The notes under the pieces are model-generated. The model was not told the origin of the DNA, did not search any database, and worked only from the letters and a program-made list of their open reading frames with translations. Below, piece after piece: positions 7,956 to 15,452 of a stretch of 64,000 bases of DNA. A program made the position numbers and the translations under genes. The stretch comes from Rhodoglobus vestalii. Lineage in GTDB: Bacteria; Actinomycetota; Actinomycetes; Actinomycetales; Microbacteriaceae. The stretch is taken from NCBI RefSeq assembly GCF_006788895.1, contig NZ_VFRA01000001.1, forward strand, positions 1,054,001 to 1,118,000, read 5' to 3'. Numbering within the stretch: position 1 is the first letter of the stretch; each line of letters starts with the position of its first letter.

Positions 7956-8417
7956 TTGCGAAAACTTCTTTGGGAAGAATCACCAGCCCCGGCCAACTTT
8001 GAAGAAGAAGTTCTTCTTGAGCCGCTGTTGGCAATGCTGCGTTCCCGGCGGTGGATAGGACCAAACACTGTCCTCCGGACCGAGTTTCCTTGGAATGGAC
8101 GGAGAGTGGATCTCGCGACTCTGAACAGCACAGGGACGGCATCCGCCTTCGAACTCAAACTTTCTTCTTTTCAACGCGTATTGGAGCAGGCCATTTACAA
8201 CAGGCTGAGCTTTGACCGCAGTTGGATTGTCGTCGCCAACACTCCAAACGACGACAATCTAGCCGTAGCACGTGAGTACGGCATCGGCGTAATTGTTCTG
8301 CAAGACCGCATGCGCGTCGTGGCTTTAGCCGCTAAACAGCCACGGAGCAATCGGAAAATCCGATCCAGACTTCTCGGAAGACTTTTGGGACAACAAAAGG
8401 AGACCCGTGTTCGATAA
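7956..8417 (+). CDS. PD-(D/E)XK-superfamily nuclease-like protein (operon gene 3)
   Basis: A 153-aa protein with a compact PD-(D/E)XK core: E18 (NFEEEVL), D52 (RRVDLATLN) and E66-x-K68 (SAFELKLSS), then a helix FQRVLEQAIYNR and a strand WIVVAN. This D...ExK spacing is typical of restriction-like nucleases of the MmcB/Holliday-resolvase-like type. The start is TTG, 4 nt after gene 2, with GGGAG upstream; no ATG fits. The C-terminus is strongly basic (KQPRSNRKIRSRLLGRLLGQ), suitable for nucleic-acid binding. It overlaps gene 4 by 11 nt. Catalytic residues look intact. Confidence 0.65.
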   Translation: MRKLLWEESPAPANFEEEVLLEPLLAMLRSRRWIGPNTVLRTEFPWNGRRVDLATLNSTGTASAFELKLSSFQRVLEQAIYNRLSFDRSWIVVANTPNDDNLAVAREYGIGVIVLQDRMRVVALAAKQPRSNRKIRSRLLGRLLGQQKETRVR

Positions 8418-9633
8418 ATTTCAACATTTCTTAGCCTACGGTTCAACTGATCAAGAAACGTTAAGGACTCTCACGTCGCAATATTCTGGGCTGATGGTCC
8501 CCGGGACTATTGCCGCCTACCAGGCCGAAGGAACTCGCGGGTTCGTGCTGACTTTGTCCGCAGCCGTCGATGCGCCGTACGCGATCGATCCGAGAATGCC
8601 ACTGTTCCAATATCTGAACAGCGAATTGAAGAAGTCACATATTTCATTAGCGCGTGTTCTGGGCATCTTGGACGCGGTCGAAGCACAAGGATTTATGACG
8701 CGAGAAGCATGGAGCAAGGACCGCGTCAGTTCCGTCGCCAAAGCCTGGGTGGAATTCAACACAAACTACACCAATGTCGGGTCCAAGGCCTTCGAGAAGT
8801 ATGCCCGCCGACTAAAAAGAGAACTACCGCAGGACGATGCGAAATCTCCGACATGGATTCTCGCACCATATCTGATGCTCGCGAACGACGACCTCGAAAC
8901 CTTCCGAATAAATCAAGAACTATGGGATCAGGCGTGCGCTCACGCTGACGAGGCGGGAGTTCGCGCCCGGATGGTTCGAGTGATCGCGACAGACCAGCCC
9001 GAGACGCTTGTGTCGACAAGCAAAAAGATAGACGAAACAGATCTGATTATCTGGATCGACGATCTAGATGAAGTTTCGCCGACGAATGTCGACCGGCTCG
9101 GCAGCTATGCAAGAGCTGTTCGCACCGTCGCTGAATCTGGTAAGCGTCTTTTCGCACTGTACGGCGGATACTTCGCTGTCACCTTGGGTTCCGTGGGGTT
9201 GAAGGGCGCTTCCCACGGAATCGGATTTAGTGAGCACCGTAACCATGTAGAGCTAAGGAGCTCGGGCGGGGCCCCGGCTCGATACTACGTGCAACGACTG
9301 CACCGATATTTGCCCGTCGACTTGGCTTCCGAGCTCTGGCGTCGGGACTCTAGTCTTGTGGAATCTTATTACCCAGGGTATCTATCCAGAGACCCGGCCG
9401 AGCTGGAGTACCACGAACTAATGAAGCTCTCTGTCAATGCACGACAGGACGAGATCTTTCGCAGCCAAGCGCTAACTCCCAGCGACCATGTTGCTGACCT
9501 TCGAGCGACATTCGCCAGCTATCGAGAAGACCTCTCCCGGGTGCGCTTGACGGAAGGTCTCCGATCGCGCATCAGTAGCAATATGGCCCACCTCCTAGCG
9601 TGGGCCAGCGCCCTAGACTCTGCAAGCCCGTAG
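8407..9633 (+). CDS. 408-aa protein of unknown function with GGYFAVTLG / HGIGFSEHR block (operon gene 4)
   Basis: No family recognised with confidence. The striking part is residues 213-300: a strand with acidic residues (LIIWIDDLDEVSP), a helix, LFALYGGYFAVTLG, GLKGASHGIGFSEHR, and PARYYVQRLHRYLP. Alternating strands and helices with glycine-rich loops after strands suggest a beta/alpha barrel, perhaps distantly like tRNA-guanine transglycosylase folds (inference, weak). The GTG start has AGGAG 4 nt upstream and lies inside the 3' end of gene 3 (11-nt overlap), so the nuclease-like protein and this protein are probably made together. It is the last gene of the operon. Confidence 0.6.
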   Translation: MFDKFQHFLAYGSTDQETLRTLTSQYSGLMVPGTIAAYQAEGTRGFVLTLSAAVDAPYAIDPRMPLFQYLNSELKKSHISLARVLGILDAVEAQGFMTREAWSKDRVSSVAKAWVEFNTNYTNVGSKAFEKYARRLKRELPQDDAKSPTWILAPYLMLANDDLETFRINQELWDQACAHADEAGVRARMVRVIATDQPETLVSTSKKIDETDLIIWIDDLDEVSPTNVDRLGSYARAVRTVAESGKRLFALYGGYFAVTLGSVGLKGASHGIGFSEHRNHVELRSSGGAPARYYVQRLHRYLPVDLASELWRRDSSLVESYYPGYLSRDPAELEYHELMKLSVNARQDEIFRSQALTPSDHVADLRATFASYREDLSRVRLTEGLRSRISSNMAHLLAWASALDSASP

Positions 9634-9694
9634 CGCGAGCATAGTCGACGGTGCTAACCAATAGAGCGCTCGCGAGTTCGTCCGATAAGAGCCG

Positions 9695-10258
9695 TTATGT
9701 CATCTCCGCGATGCCCTGGCCGGAAACGTAGCGTTCCGTCTTCGCGAGCCATGGGTCGAACGCGAGCAGCCACACCTTCGGGGCGGTCTTCACCGGAGCG
9801 TCGCGCCACTGCCGGATTGAGCCCAGTACCATCTCTATGTACTCGATCGCATACTCATTCCAGCGATGATTGTATTCGGATAGTTCCTCGTGCTCCCGAG
9901 AAGTCCGCATGTCGGCAAGCGAGACTCCCCCGACCGCCTCTCCCAACGCGAAACGGAGGCTCTGCTTGAGGTGCCGAAAGCTCGACGGCGTTCGATATCG
10001 CGCATCCTCAATCGCGTCGTAGGCGGCGTTCACCGCAGCTATCCACTGCTCGACGTCGCGAATGTGCTGCACGTCACGCAAGAGATCTCGCAGCGTCGTG
10101 AATGCCACAACTAGTTCTTCAGCCGACTCCCGGCGGAACCGGCTGACTTCTGACCGCTCAGCGTGAGCCACACCTAATCGCGCACTGAAGTACGCACCAA
10201 GGGAGACAGCAAGCAGTGGTACCAGCACGTCCAGAAGCAACGAATAATCCAAAGTCAT
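9695..10258 (-). CDS. Single-TM protein downstream of hsdR
   Basis: A 187-aa protein (start ATG 10258; an in-frame GTG at 10276 is the alternative). One N-terminal helix (about residues 5-24, LLLDVLVPLLAVSLGAYF) is followed by a charged, helix-rich cytoplasmic domain with REQ/ER-rich segments. No enzymatic motif is visible. It begins 54 nt after the hsdR stop on the same strand and may be the last gene of the restriction operon. Proteins of this shape (one TM, then a helical bundle) are common but unclassified in defence islands. Function unknown. Confidence 0.6.
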   Translation of the reverse strand: MTLDYSLLLDVLVPLLAVSLGAYFSARLGVAHAERSEVSRFRRESAEELVVAFTTLRDLLRDVQHIRDVEQWIAAVNAAYDAIEDARYRTPSSFRHLKQSLRFALGEAVGGVSLADMRTSREHEELSEYNHRWNEYAIEYIEMVLGSIRQWRDAPVKTAPKVWLLAFDPWLAKTERYVSGQGIAEMT

Positions 10259-10312
10259 GCCCTGAGTATCCACCACGGCACCGACAGTGTTGAGTCCGCG
10301 GAATACCGCGCT

Positions 10313-13300
10313 CTAGTTCAGCCCGAAGAAGCGCTCAAAGAACGCCCCTAGTTGCCCCAGTACCCGCTGTTTCTTCTCCCCGTGGCCGCCTTCGGCTGAG
10401 AAGCGTGAGACCGGCGGCAGCACCTTAGTGAGGGCGGTGCCCTGAGCCTGGATTGCGCCGTCGCGGAACGCCCGCTCGATGAACGCGCGCGTCTCCTCCG
10501 GCTTGAGGCCCTCAGCCAAGATGATTGCATCCAACTCTGCCCCGCGCCGCGCCACAATGAAGGCTCGCCATTCTTCATCGATCTCACCGGTAGCCGACAG
10601 CGAGTCGACGAACGCCTCGACGAGGTCCTTCTTGTTCCGCAGAGTCGGGGAAGCGTCGACCGCCCGGGTGATCGTCGCCCGAATCTCGGTATCGTCCTCG
10701 TCACCCCGCTCGGCGCGATAATTCTGCACCAACATGATGATGTAGTCGACATTGATGTCGACCTGTTTGATGAGTTCGATCTCGAACACGACGTCGTCGT
10801 TGATCGACTCTTTTTCGGCATCGGTGTCTCGTCGGAACTCGGCCCACAGGTTCAGGTAGACGCTGCGGTAGTCCTGGCTTTCCCGTTCGGTGAGCATCTC
10901 CTGACCGGCGAATTCGTCGAAGGAAGTGAGGATGTTCTGTAGGCGCAAGATCACGCCGAATAGGGCGATGAACTCTTTCTGCGCTGACTCCCCGACGATC
11001 GGCATACCGAGCGGGAACTTCTCCAGCAGTTCGGTCACCTTTTCGGCATACTCGGTGAAGTACTCGGCGTAGGGCTTGAGCAGCACCACGCCGCCCGCAT
11101 CCTTGTTGCCGAAAAGGGCTATCGCGTCGTTGGTCTGCTCTTCCAAGTTGCGGAATGAGACGATGTTGCCGTAAGTCTTCACCGAGTTGAGGATGCGGTT
11201 GGTGCGCGAAAAGGCCTGAACCAGCCCGTGGGCGCGCAAATTCTTATCAACGAAGAGCGTGTTCAGGGTGGTGGCATCGAAGCCGGTCAGGAACATGTTG
11301 ACCACGATGACCAGGTCAATGTCACGATTCTTCAGCCGCAGGGAGAGGTCTTTGTAGTAGTTCTGGAAACTGTCGGCGGAGGTGTCGTAGCTGGTGCCGA
11401 AAGTCTCGTTGTAGTCCTCGATAGCCTCGTCGAGAAAGTCCCGGGAGCTCTGGTCGAGCCGGCCAGCTTCGAATTCTTCCTCGTCGAGGAGGCCGTCGGC
11501 TTCCGCCTCATTGGTGGCGTAGCTGTAGATGATGCCGATCTTGAGCTTTTGGTATCCGGGCTGGTCGAACGCGAGCTGGCTCTGCGCACCCATGAAGGCG
11601 TCGTAGTAGCGTTTGGCGGCCTCGATGGAAGCGGTCGCGAAGAGGGCATTGAATCCGCGCAGCCGTTTACCTTCGAGCGTGTAGTGCTGGGTGCGTTTCG
11701 TCTTCTGGTCGAAGTGTTCGAGCACGTAGTCGACGACTTTGCTGATGCGTTCGGTGGCAAGGAGCGCCCGCTCCGTGTCGATCGCGGAGACCTGCTTGTC
11801 AACGACCGCACCAACTTTGACCGTGTTGACGTAGTCGATGCGGAACGGCAACACGTTCTTGTCGGAGATCGCGTCAACGATTGTGTAGGTGTGCAGTTTC
11901 TCGCCGAACGCCTGCTCGGTGGTTTTCAGTTGTGGGTTGCCTCCGGCTCCTGCGTTGACTGAGAAGATCGGGGTGCCGGTGAATCCGAACAGGTTGTACC
12001 GTTTGAACGCTTTCGTGATGGCGGTGTGCATATCGCCGAACTGGGAGCGGTGGCACTCATCGAAGATGATGACGATGTGCCCGCCGTAGATGGCGTGACC
12101 TTTGTTGGCGGAGATGAAGTTAGCGAGCTTCTGGATGGTGGTGATGATGATGTTGGCGGACGGGTCTTCGAGCTGCTTCTTTAACACCGCCGTGGAGGTG
12201 TTGGAGTTCGCCGCCCCTTTCTCGAACCGGTCGTATTCGCGCATGGTCTGATAGTCGAGGTCCTTACGGTCGACAACGAACAGCACCTTGTCGACGCTCG
12301 GCACCCGGGACGCCAGTTGGGCAGCCTTGAAGCTGGTGAGGGTCTTTCCGGAGCCGGTGGTGTGCCACACGTAACCACCGGCATCCAGGATGCCGAGCTT
12401 TTTGTAGTTGGTTGATATCTGGATGCGTTGCAGGATGCGTTCGGTCGCCACAATTTGGTACGGCCGCATGACCAGCAGCATCCTGTCGGCGGTGAGCACG
12501 CAGTATTTGGTGAGCACATTGAGCAGGCTGTGTTTGGCAAAGAAGGTTTTGGCGAACGCGGGGAGGTCTTGGATGGGCTTGTTCTGTGCATCCGCCCACC
12601 AGGAGGTGAACTCGAATGAGTTGGAGGTCTTGCGTGCCCGCTTAGTGCCGGTGGCCTCTTTGACGTGTTCGCGTCGCGTCGTGTTGGAGTAGTACTTGGT
12701 GAGCGTGCCGTTGGTGATGACAAACAGTTGCACATACTCGAAAAGCCCGGAACCTACCCAAAAACTGTCGCGCTGGTAGCGGCCGATCTGATTGAACGCC
12801 TCACGGATGTCGACCCCGCGCCGCTTCAACTCGATGTGGACCATCGGCAGCCCGTTCACCAACACTGTGGCGTCGTACCGGGTGGGGCGTGCAGCACCAC
12901 GCTCCGCCTCAGCGCCGTCGCCTTGGTTGATTTCGTACTGGTTGATGACTTGGAGCCGGTTGTTATGAATATTCGCCTTGTCGATAAGCATCACATTCTT
13001 GGTGCTGCCGTCGTCACGTTTCAGAAGCTGAACGTGGTCTTCCTGAATGCGCACCGTCTTCTCGGCAATGCCATCGTTCGCCCCGGCGATCCGTTCGATG
13101 AAGAACTGCGCCCATTCGGCATCGGAGAATTGGATGCTGTTGAGGGCTCCGAGTTGCGTGCGCAGGTTCGCAACCAATTCCGCTTCGCTCGTGACGGGCA
13201 GGTACTCGTAGGCCTGGCTTTGCAGCAGTCGGATGAACTCTCGCTCCAGTTCCGTTTCGGACTGGTAAGCGGCCGCGCTCGACGCGTCGGACACGAACTC

Positions 13301-13366
13301 CGCAACGACCGTGCTCTCGGAGCTGACAGAGATCGGGTCGTACCGCTTTGCAGGTGCGTCGCTCAT
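10313..13366 (-). CDS. hsdR: Type I restriction enzyme, R subunit (HsdR)
   Basis: Restriction and translocation subunit, 1017 aa, usual family length. The N-terminal nuclease domain shows D165 (YDATVLVNG) and E179-x-K181 (HIELKRR). The SF2 motor has Walker A TTGSGKT (about 336-342), DECH (436-439) and a later helicase motif QAFSRTNR. The C-terminal helical region presumably binds the methylase. The start ATG overlaps the stop of hsdS by 4 nt (13363-13366). Together with HsdM and HsdS it would cut unmethylated DNA at distant sites after ATP-driven translocation. All key motifs are present, so it looks functional. Confidence 0.95.
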   Translation of the reverse strand: MSDAPAKRYDPISVSSESTVVAEFVSDASSAAAYQSETELEREFIRLLQSQAYEYLPVTSEAELVANLRTQLGALNSIQFSDAEWAQFFIERIAGANDGIAEKTVRIQEDHVQLLKRDDGSTKNVMLIDKANIHNNRLQVINQYEINQGDGAEAERGAARPTRYDATVLVNGLPMVHIELKRRGVDIREAFNQIGRYQRDSFWVGSGLFEYVQLFVITNGTLTKYYSNTTRREHVKEATGTKRARKTSNSFEFTSWWADAQNKPIQDLPAFAKTFFAKHSLLNVLTKYCVLTADRMLLVMRPYQIVATERILQRIQISTNYKKLGILDAGGYVWHTTGSGKTLTSFKAAQLASRVPSVDKVLFVVDRKDLDYQTMREYDRFEKGAANSNTSTAVLKKQLEDPSANIIITTIQKLANFISANKGHAIYGGHIVIIFDECHRSQFGDMHTAITKAFKRYNLFGFTGTPIFSVNAGAGGNPQLKTTEQAFGEKLHTYTIVDAISDKNVLPFRIDYVNTVKVGAVVDKQVSAIDTERALLATERISKVVDYVLEHFDQKTKRTQHYTLEGKRLRGFNALFATASIEAAKRYYDAFMGAQSQLAFDQPGYQKLKIGIIYSYATNEAEADGLLDEEEFEAGRLDQSSRDFLDEAIEDYNETFGTSYDTSADSFQNYYKDLSLRLKNRDIDLVIVVNMFLTGFDATTLNTLFVDKNLRAHGLVQAFSRTNRILNSVKTYGNIVSFRNLEEQTNDAIALFGNKDAGGVVLLKPYAEYFTEYAEKVTELLEKFPLGMPIVGESAQKEFIALFGVILRLQNILTSFDEFAGQEMLTERESQDYRSVYLNLWAEFRRDTDAEKESINDDVVFEIELIKQVDINVDYIIMLVQNYRAERGDEDDTEIRATITRAVDASPTLRNKKDLVEAFVDSLSATGEIDEEWRAFIVARRGAELDAIILAEGLKPEETRAFIERAFRDGAIQAQGTALTKVLPPVSRFSAEGGHGEKKQRVLGQLGAFFERFFGLN

Positions 13367-14517
13367 GCCGGCAGCTCCTTGAACGTCAGAAGCCTGTCAC
13401 GATAGTGCTCGTACTGCTTGCGACGAGCAACAAGCTCTGCCGGAAGACCCGTACCTAGGTCGTTCACTAGCGCGTCAAACTTGTCGAGGATCGCGACGAT
13501 GCGCTCCTTTTCCTCCAGCGACGGGTCAGGTACAAGAATGCTGTTCAAGTTTGCTTTATTCAGTTTCGGTTGTGCTGCCCCTGTAACAAATGGCGAGAGG
13601 TCAATGGAGTTTAGGTAGATCTCAACAAACCGGCGCTCCGAGTAGGTACCAAATTGAAGCACGTGGGCGTGGTTGTTCACCCAAGTCTTGCCTGAAATGG
13701 AGAAAGCGATCGGGGTGGATCGCGCCAGAAGGTTTGCGCCGTCCTCGGAGACGAGGAGGTAGTCGCCATCGAAAATGAAATCGCTGACATGGTCCACTAC
13801 TCCAGATGCCTCGTAGTACGGTATCGATCCAGCCGTTCGGGCATCCTTCGTCACAGGTTTGCGCTTGTTGTCAAGGTTTTTTGCCAGATCACTAAGCGGG
13901 CGCGACAATACTTCATTTCCGAAAGTAAGCACTTCACGGCGGTAGTGCTCGTACTGACGGCGCCGTGCTTCCAGCTCCGCTTGCAGCTCCGCTTGCAGCT
14001 CCGCTTGCAGCTCGGTGAACTGTTCCAAGATGCGTGCAATCTCCCGCTGCACTGCTAGAGGCGGAACCGGAATACGCAGGAGATCCGTGTCTCGGACGCT
14101 AAGTTGAGGGAGTTTTACTGAAGTCGCACGTGCAAGGTCTTGCAACTTTCCAACCTGCGTCAATAAGAAGTAATAGACGAACCTCTGGTTAATTGCAGGA
14201 TCGTTCAACGTATAGGACCATAGTTCGCTTTTATGAGTAAAGGGTCGTTCGTAATACGCAAAACCGATATGTCCGCGAGACTTAACGATGATGCTCGGCT
14301 CGCGAACGATATCCGTTGGTCTTACAGCATTTTCCGCAACATCTGCAATCGTCTGGCCACCCGCAAAAACGCGGATTGGACCATTATCAACAGCAAGCTC
14401 TCTCATAGTTCCGGCAGTGATAGACGTGCCGGAATTCCGCTTCCCAAGCGAGCCAAGGGCACGAAACTCTACTCCATCAGGGCAGTGCTCCGCGATCAAC
14501 TCGTCGATGCGGCTCAT
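13363..14517 (-). CDS. hsdS: Type I restriction enzyme, specificity subunit (HsdS)
   Basis: A 384-aa DNA-recognition subunit with two target-recognition domains (about residues 15-150 and 205-350) and two conserved helical spacers, EHYRREVLTF and EHYRDRLLTF, preceded by RRKQYE/RRRQYE. The central spacer holds four tandem ELQA units (169-184) plus ELEA, coded by 12-bp DNA repeats; in EcoR124-type enzymes the number of such four-residue units sets the length of the non-specific gap in the bipartite target. The start overlaps the fic gene by 4 nt and the stop overlaps hsdR by 4 nt. The frame is intact. Confidence 0.93.
   Translation of the reverse strand: MSRIDELIAEHCPDGVEFRALGSLGKRNSGTSITAGTMRELAVDNGPIRVFAGGQTIADVAENAVRPTDIVREPSIIVKSRGHIGFAYYERPFTHKSELWSYTLNDPAINQRFVYYFLLTQVGKLQDLARATSVKLPQLSVRDTDLLRIPVPPLAVQREIARILEQFTELQAELQAELQAELEARRRQYEHYRREVLTFGNEVLSRPLSDLAKNLDNKRKPVTKDARTAGSIPYYEASGVVDHVSDFIFDGDYLLVSEDGANLLARSTPIAFSISGKTWVNNHAHVLQFGTYSERRFVEIYLNSIDLSPFVTGAAQPKLNKANLNSILVPDPSLEEKERIVAILDKFDALVNDLGTGLPAELVARRKQYEHYRDRLLTFKELPA
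13972..14013. repeat. 12-bp tandem repeats in the hsdS central spacer
   Basis: CAGCTCCGCTTG is repeated perfectly at 13972-13983, 13984-13995 and 13996-14007, with a partial fourth unit (14008-14013). On the minus strand it codes for ELQA units. Gain or loss of a unit keeps the frame. Confidence 0.9.
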
Positions 14518-15452
14518 GGCGCGGGCTCCGACAGCATCCGCACAACCAGCGCGACCATGAGTTCTTTTTCTTTCGGGTCACTCATGGCAACCAGGAGGGT
14601 GATCGCCGCTAGGGCGTTGTTCGAGATTCGCGGCTGGTTGTCGGCATCCATCAGAATGCCGTTGCGGCTGAGGAAGGTGACAAAGAGGGCGGCGGCGCTG
14701 CGCTTGTTGCCGTCAGACAGCGGGTGATCTTTCACCACCAGATACAACAGATTCGCCGCCTTCAACTGAACCGTCGGGTAAAGTTCCTGCCCGGCGAACC
14801 CCTGATAGATCGCGGCGATCACACCCTCCAACGCTCCGCCGCGCTCCTTACCGAACAGGGTGTCCTCAAGAAATTTGACCCGCACTTCAGCAATCACCGA
14901 CCGAGCTTCTTCGATAGTGAGCGCCCACCCCGGGTGCGAACCTGCGACGGCATCGAGGTGGCCCGCGTCGTAGTCACGCAGAAGCTGAAGACCAGGAAGA
15001 TAGCCGGCCAGCACATCCGCTACCCCCGAAACAAGCTCCTCAGACGAACGAGACAGGATGCGCACAATCGAACCAAGTTGCTGCAACCGGCGCTCGTTAA
15101 GCGCCACACCATCAATGAGGTGCTGCTTCAAAGTTGCGCTTGCCCAGCGGCGAAAAGTAATCGCCCGTGAGGAGTTCGCACGGTACCCGACCGCCAAGAT
15201 CACATCGAGGCTATAAAGGGTGACCGGTCTGTCTGCACCAGCAATATGCACTTTTTGCATATTGCTTTCCTGATCCACCTCGTCATCCCGCAAAATATTT
15301 CGGATATGCCGCGAAACACCCGACTGATCGACACCGAAAAGCTCCTCGATTTGAGCCTGTGAGGCCCACACGGTCTCACGGTCACGGTCAAGCGGCAACG
15401 TAAGCTCCACCCCCGGCGCCGCATAGATGACAATGTCCTGTACCTCGCTCAT
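14514..15452 (-). CDS. RhuM-Fic fusion protein inside the hsd operon
   Basis: A 312-aa protein. The N-terminal half (about 1-125) is RhuM/virulence-protein-like: TVWASQAQIEELFGV, VSRHIRNILRDDE, and YSLDVILAVGYRANS then FRRWA. The C-terminal half carries a Doc/Fic domain with the active-site motif HPLSDGNKR (243-251), close to the consensus HxFx(D/E)GNxxR but with Leu at the third position. Fic domains transfer AMP or phosphate to target proteins. It overlaps hsdM and hsdS by 4 nt each, so it is translated with the restriction system; a role as a guardian or a modifier of the R-M complex is inference. No separate antitoxin gene is visible. Confidence 0.85.
   Translation of the reverse strand: MSEVQDIVIYAAPGVELTLPLDRDRETVWASQAQIEELFGVDQSGVSRHIRNILRDDEVDQESNMQKVHIAGADRPVTLYSLDVILAVGYRANSSRAITFRRWASATLKQHLIDGVALNERRLQQLGSIVRILSRSSEELVSGVADVLAGYLPGLQLLRDYDAGHLDAVAGSHPGWALTIEEARSVIAEVRVKFLEDTLFGKERGGALEGVIAAIYQGFAGQELYPTVQLKAANLLYLVVKDHPLSDGNKRSAAALFVTFLSRNGILMDADNQPRISNNALAAITLLVAMSDPKEKELMVALVVRMLSEPAP

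Noticed and set aside
11228..11962. 244-codon plus-strand ORF
   Set aside because: It lies antisense within hsdR, whose motifs and length are fully conserved; the plus-strand frame is a shadow of GC-rich codon use.
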